A DNA stretch of 64,000 bases from Isoetes taiwanensis. Taxonomy: Eukaryota > Streptophyta > Lycopodiopsida > Isoetales > Isoetaceae. The notes beneath the pieces are model-generated. The model did no database searches. It was not told where the DNA came from and saw nothing but the letters and a program-made list of their open reading frames with translations. The stretch is from NCBI GenBank assembly GCA_021234155.1, contig JAJEKV010000010.1, positions 19,067,418 to 19,131,417 of the forward strand, given 5' to 3'. This document shows positions 1-9,522 of this stretch, one piece after another (position 1 is the first letter of the stretch; each line of letters begins with the position of its first letter). The translations under genes and the position numbers were made by a program.

Positions 1-88
1 TAATTTGAGACCAGTTTCTCTCTCCATTTCTGTTACATATTGTTTGAAGGCACTCAGTGCTTGGGATTTCCTTGTCAAGCAGTATGTT

Positions 89-1210
89 TTACATTTCCTG
101 ATATAGTGTAAATGTAATGAAGTACCTTTTATTATTTCTGCTCTGCACATTTAAGGGGCCACATAAATTAGAGTGCACTAATTCCAAAGCTTGCTGAGCT
201 CTAGACTTGCTTTTTGGAAATGGCAATCGATTTAATTTCCCTAAAGCACATCCTTCACAAACATGCTTATGTGTCTTGCTGTCATGATAAGTTATGTGCC
301 CTTTCTTTAATAGTGATTTCAGATTCTTGAAATTTGTATGAGCTAGTCTTCTATGCCACAGATCCAAGGTATCTTGTTGTATTGCATTTATACTATGATG
401 CATCACATTATCCAATTCAAACAAGTTTCCAACCCTTTTTGCCAAAAATTTTAATTCATTCTTCATATATACATTGCATGTGTCTCCTTCAAACACTACT
501 TGGTAACTCAAATCACATAATTGACTGACAGAAATTAAGTTTTTAATTATAGCTGGCACACATAACACATCTTCAATGTTCACAACATTTCCTTCTAGAT
601 CTTTTAATTGCAAAAGTCCTCTCCCTTTGACTTCTTGAAGAGCTTCATTCCCCACTTGGATTTTTCTGGAATTTGTAGTTGTTATATTCTTCAAGAATTC
701 AGTAGATTGCACTACTGATCTTTTAGCTCCACTATCAACTACCAAATGATCAGATGCATTAGTAGTAGTACTTTCATTTGCAATAGCAAATTCAGTATTT
801 ACCTCATCTTCATTTTCTTCCTCTGCATCCTTTGTCAATGTGCTCTCATGTTCTTGAGTTACATAAGCCCTTTCATACTCTCGACCCCTCCCTCTTCCTG
901 ATCTGCCCCTGCTTGATTCTCCTCTTCCCCTTGATTTTCCAAAGTTTTTAGGGGTTGGGCATTTTGATGCAACATGCCCCCTTCCACCACACTTATAACA
1001 ATTGAATTCCTTCTTAAGTTTAGGACATTCATTCTTAAAATGCCCTAACTCATGGCAGTTATAACATGTGACTTTCCCCTTCCTTTTAACAACCAACATT
1101 TCTGGTATTTCCTCATTTTGACTTTGCCTTAATATTTTCTTCTGTTTCCATTCAGTTCTTAATGTGATCTCAGCTTCCCTACGTAACCCCCCGTGTGAAT
1201 ATGCACCCAA
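89..1210 (-). pseudogene. Copia gag zinc knuckles, protease and pre-integrase domain (copy A)
   Basis: A 373-codon frame of a Copia polyprotein. It has two CCHC zinc knuckles (CYNCHELGHFKNEC and CYKCGGRGHVASKC, about residues 50-85) that would bind retroelement RNA. An RG-rich stretch and an acidic spacer follow, then the aspartic protease motif VVDSGAK (about residue 158) and the GAG_pre-integrase signature LWHRRLAH with CEGCALGK (about 285-325). The frame ends near the integrase start, at KRYFITFTLY. The first catalytic Asp expected just after 'FITF' is absent. Residues of the next integrase block continue in another frame to base 1. The N-terminal dozen residues come from the flanking insert, so the annotated Met is not the true gag start. 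Confidence 0.85.
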
Positions 1211-1215
1211 ACCAA

Positions 1216-3520
1216 AGGGGGTTTTAGGGGGATGTTAATTTAAATGTATTGAATGTAATGGTTTGTGTCAATTAATGTTGATTGTAGTGATGTATTGGTT
1301 GTTATTATGCTATATATCTATATTAATAAAAAACTTTGGGCCCTTCGGGCCCGAATAAAGGCCTTTGGGATTTAAGGATGGCATAACTTCACGTACCAAT
1401 TTTACAAACACACATGCATGTAATAACACGAGAAACACTTGTGCATGTAATCTAATTACAGGACAGAAGCGTGTAAGTGAAAATGTAATCTCTATCCAGC
1501 TGCAAGTGAAAATGTAGTATCAAAACAATGTTTGATCTATTTCCTGGAATAAATAGACGATCTCAATAATAAGTTATACAACGGTATGCGCATTTTATAG
1601 CGAGGATGAACCACCCAAAATTGACCAGATGCAGCAAATTTATTTACCATTTATGTTTCTCCAATAGTAACAAATCCCAGTTTTCAATAGTCAAATGAGA
1701 TTTAAGTATAAGAACAAATATGGGAAAACCAAGGAACACAAAAGCTGCGAGCAGTCCGGGGAATTGAACCCGGTACCGGATGGTCTATACTTCACCTCAA
1801 GCAGGACTAACCTTGGAATTTCTGCATGGCATGGTAGCAACTCCATTGTCTATGAAACAAGCACAATGTTTTGGAGATGCCTGGGAATTGTCCAAAAAGA
1901 CCAACTAGATTGGTACTTTGCATCAGACTTAAACTTATTGGCAGTTTAAGATTAAACTGAATTCTTGACGATGAACTCAACGAAGACCCCATGAGCTCAT
2001 AATCCAAGGCATAACTTAGCAAGCCAATAATACTTGAGGTTCAGAGCTCTAAAAGAGGAGAGCTTCTGAGATCTTTGCTTTCATATTTGGGCATCACACA
2101 ACTAATACTATATAAGCAAAGGGATATTGGCATCTTGTTATGCTTTGACAAAATGGCCATTGAATCTGACTTATAGTTTTGCGCAATTTCAATATCGCGA
2201 CAAAACTCCCTTCTGTTGTTGCATATATAGCATACATCGGTATGTATATGAACTATAATAAATAAACAAAAAGTGAAGGCTAATAGTGGCTTCTACTTAA
2301 GTAAAAAAAAAGGTGAAACATCTTGAACACAACATTGTAAGTTAATATCGGTGCCTTGAAAAATGACATCGTTCAAATTGAGCGGAACATATTTGTAAAT
2401 AAAAGAAGGAGGAGTACCTTTAGAACTCGGTTCAATTCCACTAGAAAGAACACAAGCATTGGAATTTGATAAATGACACACTCGAAGAGCTCGTTGTCAA
2501 GGATCTACGCTCACGGTTTCTCAATACGACAAGCCTTGCAAGCTATGTTTTATTATGGCGACCCCAGCGGCTTTAGCACGGAAATTCAAGCAAATATTTC
2601 ACACCATGTACCTTTGTCCTTGAATAGAGAAAAGCATAAGCAGTCCACACACTTGCACAAAGTAAATGGTTATTTATTGTTTTGGCAAAGCGAAAACATT
2701 ATCAATTGGCTAGAACATACCGGCATCTGGATGTAATACCCAACGAAGTATTAAGAAATGGACAGCATCACGGAAGAAGCCAAATAGATTCCCAGGTCTA
2801 CAAGCGTCGAGCTTAGCATTTGTTCACCATTCGCACTTGTAACCTATGCATCAAATTACGCATTTTGATTTAATCCCATATCATGATCTTTTTCAATATT
2901 CTAGCGAGGTTTTCCTTTGGGATAGCTAGCTTAGGGTCGAGGAACGGACTTTTGTCAGCGAACTGTTGTTCAATTTCGATCAAAGTGAGTTGACTTCTAC
3001 GCCCCCATGGCCATGGCTTTTTGCACACAATTATTTCAAAGAAATACAATTCAGAAAATTGACCTCCATTAGTTTTCTGGCATGAAATCCAGGAGCCATA
3101 GCTGCATAGATCTTCCTCCATTGTGGCTTCATCCTATTTCGTTCCACCTATCGAAATCTTCGTAAATCAATACAACCAACACCTTCTAGATTACATCTGA
3201 CTCTGCTTCTTCGACCACCGCTGCGCTTTCTTTGCCGACTACGCATTATTTCACGCCAAGTCGAGGCGACTGTATGCAAAGTTCCTTGGCCTTCTCGGCA
3301 TGAAACCATAGAATCCTAAAATGGATTAGGTCGAGCCCTGCATGCTTCAGCTTTCGAAATTGATAGGTGAACCATTGGAAATTGGCACCAAAATCAACGC
3401 CAGCGTATGTGCACTCTAGATGTACTGATTAGTACGTCTCATGAAATACCATCATCAAATCATATAAAAACCTTAGGGGAAAAAGTATAAAAATACAAAA
3501 GAAACCCCCTGTTATTTTGC
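1216..3520. other. 2.3-kb non-Copia insert replacing the middle of gag (copy A)
   Basis: Copia gag is interrupted between the fragment ending near 3,520 and the zinc-knuckle part starting near 1,210. About 80 residues of gag, which a related gag at 6,140-6,440 retains, are missing. The insert is AT-rich and repeats at about 31,931-34,272. Near its edges the plus strand has C-runs (aacccccc near 1,185; aacccc near 3,505), but I could not define terminal repeats or a target duplication. It holds an 83-codon minus-strand frame (2,870-3,121, starting MEEDLCSYGSW) that I do not recognise and that is broken in the other copy. It also has a tRNA-T-arm-like stretch (1,757-1,776, minus strand GGGTTCAATTCC). 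It may be captured host sequence, but no product can be named. Confidence 0.55.
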
Positions 3521-3633
3521 TACATATTCAAGTAAGTCTATTTGGGAAGAAGTTTTTTCTTCATAATGCTTCAATAAATACTTCCACATATCTCTAGGGC
3601 CAAGAGTTCTAAGCTTAAGACGAATTGAGGGAC
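3520..3633 (-). pseudogene. Copia gag middle fragment
   Basis: A short gag piece encodes RDMWKYLLKHYEEKTSSQID followed by LLE. It aligns to the same block of the related plus-strand gag at 6,140-6,210 (RDMWIFLLKHYEEKTSSQID), which places it in the UBN2-type retrotransposon gag domain. On its 5' side (right) it ends exactly at the target-site duplication of the hAT MITE, and across that MITE the frame continues with the N-terminal gag at 4,443-4,778. On its 3' side the frame runs into the 2.3-kb insert and stops. Confidence 0.75.
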
Positions 3634-4442
3634 CAGTGTTGTTAAAAAACCCCGTTTTTAACCATAGAGTGCTTCTTAAAAAACCCCTGCGTTTTCTAAA
3701 CGTTTGCAACCATCGGGGGTTATCAAAAAATGTAAAAAAAAAAAACCATTACTAGTGCCTTGAATGACTTTCATTTAGATTTTCTAGTCTAGCAAACAAG
3801 ATTTTGGAACTATGAGCGGCCGCATGCATGTAGAAACATGTCGAATGCATGTAGAACCAGGATTTTGGTTTTTTGCTCAATGAAAGAAAGGTTTTTACTC
3901 CACCATGCAAACCAGGAAACAGTTCTTGCGCCAATCCAAGACCAGTCGACCAAGGTAACTTTTCCATTCTTCTTCTTTTACAACTAATTTTATTTCAATT
4001 CATTTTTTTCTATATTGCTTCTGAAGATCTGACTGCCATAAGTGACAAATAGAAGCAGGAAGAGACCCAAAACCGTTCCAAAGGTATAGCTGCTTCAAAT
4101 AATTCTTTTTTACCTATATTCATTTCTCTTCTATTTACCTCTAGTATGATAATAAGCTAAACATTTATGTTAGTTGTTATATTATTAAGTTAAACCTTTG
4201 AATTGAATACACATTTTTGTGATTTGATTGGAACCCAAATATGGTGTTGGTATTAAAAAATATTATATAATCTGTTTCAAAGGGGCAATTTGGGGTTTTT
4301 AAAGTTTTTTTTTTTTACGTTTTTAACGTTTTTAATGTTATAAAAACGTATTCTAAGATTTAAAAACCAAAAATAAAAAACTTAAAAAAAACTTAAAAAA
4401 TGTATAGTACCCGTACGGTATGCAAAGTATTTAACAACATTG
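3634..4442. mobile_element. Non-autonomous hAT-type MITE (copy A)
   Basis: An 809-bp AT-rich element lies between perfect 8-bp direct repeats TGAGGGAC (3,626-3,633 and 4,443-4,450). Its ends are inverted: CAGTGTTGTTAAA at the left and the complement of CAATGTTGTTAAA at the right. Eight-base target duplications with short CA(G/A)TG-type inverted termini are the hallmark of the hAT superfamily. It has no transposase-sized frame, so it must have been moved by an enzyme supplied in trans. It splits the Copia gag, and removing it with one TSD copy rejoins the gag frame. The same insertion is at 34,384-35,177. Confidence 0.88.
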
Positions 4443-4778
4443 TGAGGGACTTACCTTACAAGATATGATCCCTTGAGCTTCTTTGGCTTTAGCTTGTAGA
4501 GATTTCCCTCCACCAGCACCACTAGCTCCACCACCAGTCACACCTGCACTTCCTGCTATGGACTGAGCCACTGTCCCTACTGCTGACCCTGTGGAATCTG
4601 CCCTATTCAGAATTCCTGTTTCAGCACTAACAGTACTGTCTGGATCTACTAGATCCCAGAGGTCTTCTACCTCTAAAACATATTTGATGGCATCCTTCCA
4701 CACCTGGAAGCCTGATCCACCCTTATACACATCAATAGTATTTAATAGACTTGCAGCAAATCTACTAGACATCTTCAA
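4443..4778 (-). pseudogene. Copia gag N-terminal domain (copy A)
   Basis: The frame starts MKMSSRFAASLLNTIDVYKG and contains GFQVWKDAIKYVLEVEDLWD, the usual N-terminal block of plant Copia Gag (DUF4219/UBN2-like, capsid). A Gly/Ala/Ser-rich linker and a KSLQAKAKEAQGII segment follow. The start codon is only a few bases from the PBS, an unusually short leader. The reading frame runs into the hAT MITE and terminates there. Without the MITE, Gag would continue into 3,520-3,633. The equivalent frame at 35,178-35,510 is more broken as assembled. Confidence 0.8.
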
Positions 4779-4790
4779 GCTCTGATACCA
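4776..4790 (-). other. Primer-binding site of Copia element (copy A)
   Basis: On the minus strand this reads TGGTATCAGAGCTTG, the standard plant PBS complementary to the 3' end of initiator Met-tRNA. It lies one base inside the 5' LTR. It primes minus-strand DNA synthesis and fixes the element's orientation. In the other copy the same site reads with 'ctcgatacca' instead of 'ctctgatacca'. Confidence 0.9.
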
Positions 4791-4791
4791 A

Positions 4792-5625
4792 TGATAGGTT
4801 TTAACAACAACAACTACTTATGTCTAGTAAGATTTATGATTTCCTTTGTGCAAATATAACTAGGCACTCAACTTCAATTATCAATAGAAGAACCTCAACA
4901 ATGTCTTATGGAAAGCCAAATTGTGGTCACTCATTTCCATAAGCATTTACCATATTAAATCCAAATTGATCATTATACAAGGAGTCAATAATGATCTTAA
5001 AGGTAAGAAAATAACAATAAACCCAATTCTTATGGTTCACCATTGGTACTGTTCATCGGGCATGTAAATCCGTCTAGCAAGTCCGCAATGCCAACCAAAA
5101 CTCCCTGTGTGTATCCCATTTATCCACCCCCCCATATTTAAAGGCTATTTGATCTTATCTATTCTCATTCCGGCGGTTAAGGCATTCAAATCTGTTGCCA
5201 ATCTGAGGTATCTAGTTCGCCAACAATATCCCACAGGAATAACCGTGGAAATAAGCTGTTGCCATGAATATCCCACATGCCTAGCCACGAAAATGAGCTT
5301 TTGAACCATTAGCCAATTTTTGAATTAAATTTAACCTTCATGAACCTTAAACGAAATTTTCTTCAAGTTAACCCTTGATCAATGCTTCAAGGTTCAACCT
5401 AAAGTAATCTTGTCATAAACTTAGCACCTGCATGATACACAAAGTCCACCATAAGTTAATCCTCCGGCCCTCTGTTTTTCTATGACTTCAAGTAGTTTAT
5501 TATTGTCAAGCTAGTCTGCCCACTGCCACTGCTTCTCATAGACAGACTTTGGTTTGTATTGCACTGCTTGTGTACATTTGCTAGCTGCTAGTTTGTAGAC
5601 TAGACTTATATGCTGAATCCCTTCA
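4792..5625 (-). repeat. Copia 5' LTR (copy A)
   Basis: An 834-bp LTR beginning TGATAGG and ending CTTCA, so it has the canonical TG...CA ends. It matches 27,423-28,254 and 35,526-36,352 nearly throughout. Many differences are small changes at CAG/CTG sites. It is followed by the TSD CTGTT and then LINE-I sequence. Confidence 0.92.
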
Positions 5626-5985
5626 CTGTTTTTACTTGTATCCCAAAAAGAAGTTTTCTTAATCGCCAATGCTCAAAATTGTTGACCTTACATTGATACA
5701 TCATACTATAAAATGCCTTGAGACCACCCGATACACGCTTTTGGGCTGCCAATGTCCACTTATAATTATTCGTCACTTCTACTCCCAAATATTTATACTT
5801 CGTTACTTGTTCAAGTGGAACACCATCTGCATATAAGATTGTATTATCCCTGCCTCCTAGCACCATTATCTTTGACTTTTCAGGATTGATCTTCATGCTT
5901 TTTTGTTCACAAAAAGCGTGCAACACATCAAGATGACGTTGTAACCCAGCTACATTCCTTGAAACTAATACTAATACCAGCATTG
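5626..5985 (-). pseudogene. LINE-I reverse-transcriptase C-terminal fragment (copy A)
   Basis: The minus-strand frame contains GLQRHLDVLHAFCEQKSMKI, NPEKSKIMVLGG and YKYLGVEVTNNYKW, typical of the segment just after the YADD motif and the thumb of LINE reverse transcriptases. It ends in GIQVKTV at the Copia LTR junction. The same element's downstream part lies on the far side of the full-length Copia at 26,559-27,422, where the frame resumes exactly across one TSD copy. The 5' side ends near 5,985 against plus-strand gag sequence, so the YADD motif itself is missing. Confidence 0.85.
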
Positions 5986-6515
5986 CAGAAATAAACTCAG
6001 GAGATGTCAACACTGGAGCGACCTCTGAAGCCATTACAACAGGGGTCATGACTGGAAAAAGTCTATTTGCTAAACAGAAAGAGGCTCAAGGGATCATAAC
6101 ATCTAAGGTTAGTCCATTATCAGACTGAAACTTAGAAATATGATAGCTAGGGATATGTGGATTTTTCTACTAAAGCACTATGAAGAAAAGACCTCATCTC
6201 AGATAGATCTTTTGGAAAAGGAACTAAGAAATCTCAAACTTCGAGATGAATATGATGTTTTTGAATATTTTAACAAATTTGAAAATATTATAGCGGAGAC
6301 TTGGGGGAATTTTGGAGTTATTTTGACTGAAACATATCAAGTGCTGGCTATAGCTAGATCTGTAGTTGATAATGACCAGCTATCCCTATTTATCAGAAAT
6401 ATAGCTAAGTCCAGAGAGGAAGCTGAAAGTATTCTCAGAACTTAAGTAGAACAAAAAAGGGTGATGAGAGATGAAGAGAGCTCAGATGAAATTTTGTATG
6501 CTGGAAGAAGGGGGA
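5986..6515 (+). pseudogene. Second Copia gag remnant, plus strand (copy A)
   Basis: Frames on the plus strand carry gag blocks homologous to the minus-strand Copia: a Ser/Thr-rich linker, KSLFAKQKEAQGIITSKVS, then after two stops MIARDMWIFLLKHYEEKTSS through EYFNKFENIIAETW to KSREEAESILRT (6,140-6,445), and VEQKRVMRDEESSDEILYAG beyond one more stop. This is a related but distinct Copia family in opposite orientation. It retains the middle of the gag domain that the other element lost. Upstream it abuts the truncated LINE-I, and downstream it is cut by the LINE-II tail near 6,520. Confidence 0.75.
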
Positions 6516-6520
6516 AAGAA

Positions 6521-7962
6521 AGGAAGAAGGAAGGAAGGAAGTATATTTTAACGTCCAGGAGGCCAACTGGTCTATGAGACGGTGATACAATATAGCGGAA
6601 AGTTTCCAAACACAAAAGAAAACCACAGAAACCCTGTACAATGTGTCTCTACCACTGGGATGTAAAAAACCCACATGTGGGAGGAAAAACCCTTGTAGTA
6701 GGCGTTGAGAGGCCCTATCTGGGCGCTCAAATTCCTTGTGCTGTGAGGGACTCCCTAACGGTGGAGACTTGCAGAATGTAGGATGCGAGACGTGCAACCA
6801 TTGGCGAAGCCAGCAGTTGATGAATTGCTATCTCAGAGCATCTGAGATCGGCATGAGCTTCTCGGATGTGTGTATATGCTGGGCATTCACCAGAAACCGC
6901 GGTGTTCATCTTCTACTATCGCATGTGGCGGCGGCATAATCTCTCATCATTGGGGAATTCCACGCCCTCCATCCGTACCCAAATGACTGTCTCAATTCTG
7001 AGATGGTGGGACCCTGTTCTTAGTGCAGCTATAGCTCTCCGTTTCTTGGTAGAGAAGTGTGCCTTCAAATACTAGTGGGGGCCATGTTCAAGCGAGGATT
7101 AACTTGCGTGTGGTAGTGCTCTGTTTTGGGCTTTGCAAGAGTGGGTGCATCCCACAGAGAGGCAGCAAAGCGCTCATTCAAATGCAGCTCCTGCTCCGCG
7201 ATATCTGACATATCTATAATGTGTTGATAGTCTATGGACCATCTTGCGAACCATCCCCTACAATGCTCCTGCCACACTCTCTTCAGATGTTGTGGCCCTT
7301 GTATAATAGCGAGGCGGGGAGGAAGGCGTTGTGCATCCATTCTGTCAACCTTATGGAAATCGCCAAGGTACTGCGCATAGCATAATCTTTGCGAGGGGCC
7401 AAAAAGCCGATCTCATCTGCAAAATCGGATAAGGCACCAGGTGTCCTTGACACCTAGGCTATATGTCGGGGAAAGCCGCGTACCCTCTCTAGCTTATCCC
7501 AAGTACCCTTGCTAACCCGGCCCCGGACCTCTACCCCATACAACCAATCTTGGTTCCCGCGAGTGCTTTCGGAGCAGGTGTGCTCGCGTGCTTAATGAGC
7601 GAGATCTGATACGTAACGACTATTGCATTGCATACGAGGGCTTTCCATCCCGGCCTGACCCTTCTTTCTACCACGGACATCCCATAGCATGTTAGCGGAA
7701 ATCGATTCCCGGATACTTAAAGGTCCTTACAACTTCCATCCCTTTGTCCTCTGTAATAGAAGTCACGGGATATCATCTTTGACGAACGGGGATTGGCTTA
7801 GCGGCTTGGTTTTCTGGCGGTTATTTGTCATTCTGCTATATCAGAAATTGGTGAGAAACATCAAATGTTCTGCATACTCCCTAATTTGTATGGGACAATA
7901 AGCCCGGATCGATGCATAGAGCAAGCTGTTGTCTTGTATATGCCTGCGGCAGCTGCGGGCCA
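6521..7962 (-). pseudogene. LINE-II 3' part (copy A)
   Basis: Minus-strand remnant of a second LINE. Next to the giant LTR, broken frames still show the post-YADD region (EHL..., NTRKTK-like, then RGQRMEVV and FKY-GI-like thumb residues around 7,660-7,930). A 91-codon frame at 7,065-7,340 (starting MDAQRLPPRLAII) belongs to its C-terminal part. The 3' end is marked by a (GGAA)n run on the plus strand at 6,521-6,541, a simple-repeat tail like those of several LINE clades. The copy is interrupted at 7,963 by the giant LTR element. Its upstream half is visible only for copy B, at 54,263-55,470. Confidence 0.7.
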
Positions 7963-9522
7963 TGTGGCGACCCGGCTCATATCACGATGCCCGATCGTAT
8001 ACAAGCTGGAGATCATCCCTCAAACCAGCATCGCTCGCTGACATGGGCCGTCCACCTAACATCGGGCCCTTGATGGTGGCAAGAGCGGGGCCGGGGAAGA
8101 ATGGGCGTGTCATTCATCCCGTCTCCCTCGAGATCGACCTAGGCTGCGAAGTGTAAACAAAACATGAGCACATGACATCAATCAACAATAACATACCCAC
8201 CTCGAAGGGTGGTCCACCATATCGATGGCTGCAACAACACATCGGTACATCAACATAACATGGGAAATCCTACCAGGGGCTCGGACTCATGGGGAAAGGC
8301 CCGGCGGCTTGGGGTCTCTAGATAACAATCTGGGAGGAATTCATGGCAAATGGATTTGGTGGCATAGGAACATGGTCGTTGGGTAGTCCCTCCATCCGCC
8401 CCTCATTGCATACTTTGCGAGATAGGCTGAAAAGTATTGGAGCTGACCCAGTAGCCTACCCAGTGAATAGCCGGAGGGGCTACTACTCTTGGGTTGCATC
8501 TCCCGGTCCGATGAAGGAAGAGGAGATCATTCCCCTCCGGGGAGGTTCATGCCAATCGCAGGCTGAGCTAGAGAGCCCTTGCTTTCAAACCGACTTCCAA
8601 CTCGGAAGGTGGCGCATCACCCCCGGTGTCGAGCCCATACCACGGCCTCCGCGATTACCGGGTTATTAGGCCTAGCTCACGGCGTTCCCCCTCCCGGCCC
8701 GATTCTGGCGCCCGGTGGATCAGCAAGTGATTAGACACAAGCCCTCCCTTGCGCCCCGGTCTAGCTCCGCCACCCATGAGCCGAGGCGGGCTCTTATACT
8801 GTTTGTATTAATTGGGAATTAATGGGCTAAAACTAGGATCATCCAACTACTTGGGCTCTGCGGGTCTCTACCCCCTTCCCAATACACAAGGTGGGCGCAT
8901 AGAATGTCAAAACAACATCTGTGAACTGAAATAATAGAATACATCTATTCTAATCTACCTAATCATACATGGTTAGGTTCCTTTGTTAGTTCCTATCATT
9001 CTTAGGTTGTAGGGTAAGCCTATAGCTAAGAATGAATACTAATCCTATGGAATGAGGCACGAGAACTTCGGATTTAACTATCGGATCAACCACTAACCAG
9101 CTTCTTGGTGGCTCCCCTCCTCGAAGGCGTCCATCTTCTTTGGATCTCGAGGCTGGCGGTCTGGATCGGCTGCAACCTATGAATTCGATTTCCTGCTACT
9201 CTTGGTGAAATGAAGCCCAAAGGCTGCTGCAATCCGACCTATAGGGCATTTGGAAACCGAAAGGGTTTCCCCTTTTAGGGTTTATGCCCTTTTATACAAT
9301 TTAGGGCTGGGCCCTTTTGGTCAATGGGTCATTGCCCGTGGCAAGAAGGGATTACATTCACATGTTGCTTTTAACATGTGCAATATAATAGTTCACAAGG
9401 TAGGTACCCTAGGGTACTACCCTTCGGTCGGAGGTGTACATGTCATCTAAGTCGACATGTACTAGTGGCGTGTCGATTATAATATCGCGTATTCATACCA
9501 TATGTTATCTTTGGGCGTCACA
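7963..9522 (-). repeat. Giant-element 3' LTR (copy A)
   Basis: A roughly 1,560-bp LTR starting TGTGGCG (TGTGACG in the other copies) and ending CGTCACA, so the ends form a short inverted repeat. It matches 38,704-40,253 and 52,714-54,262. LINE-II lies to its left and the element interior to its right. Internal landmarks shared by all three copies include 'gggtttcccttttagggttt' (about 9,266) and a stretch of 'acatgt' repeats near the right end. Confidence 0.9.

Larger units (their letters stand above)
1..5625 (-). mobile_element. Copia LTR retrotransposon, 5' part (copy A)
   Basis: This is the 5' portion of a minus-strand Copia element whose full-length twin lies at 27,423-36,352. Reading leftwards from the right end it contains the 5' LTR (4,792-5,625), PBS, gag N-terminus, a hAT-type MITE, a gag fragment, a 2.3-kb insert, gag zinc knuckles, protease, the pre-integrase domain and the start of integrase. 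The window edge cuts it inside integrase, so reverse transcriptase, RNase H and the 3' LTR are not seen. The 'ctgtt' right of the LTR (5,626-5,630) matches the TSD of the full copy, showing the same insertion event. Confidence 0.9.

Noticed and set aside
334-528. Plus-strand 64-codon frame repeated at 31,085-31,279
   Set aside because: Its identical recurrence reflects the duplicated Copia. It is antisense to the protease/pre-integrase coding region.
6435-6797. Minus-strand 120-codon frame at the LINE-II tail
   Set aside because: Reads through the simple-repeat tail and antisense of gag. Phe/Leu/Ser-rich low complexity.
8343-8669. 108-codon plus-strand frame inside the giant-element LTR
   Set aside because: Not preserved in the other two LTR copies, and LTRs of this kind are non-coding.
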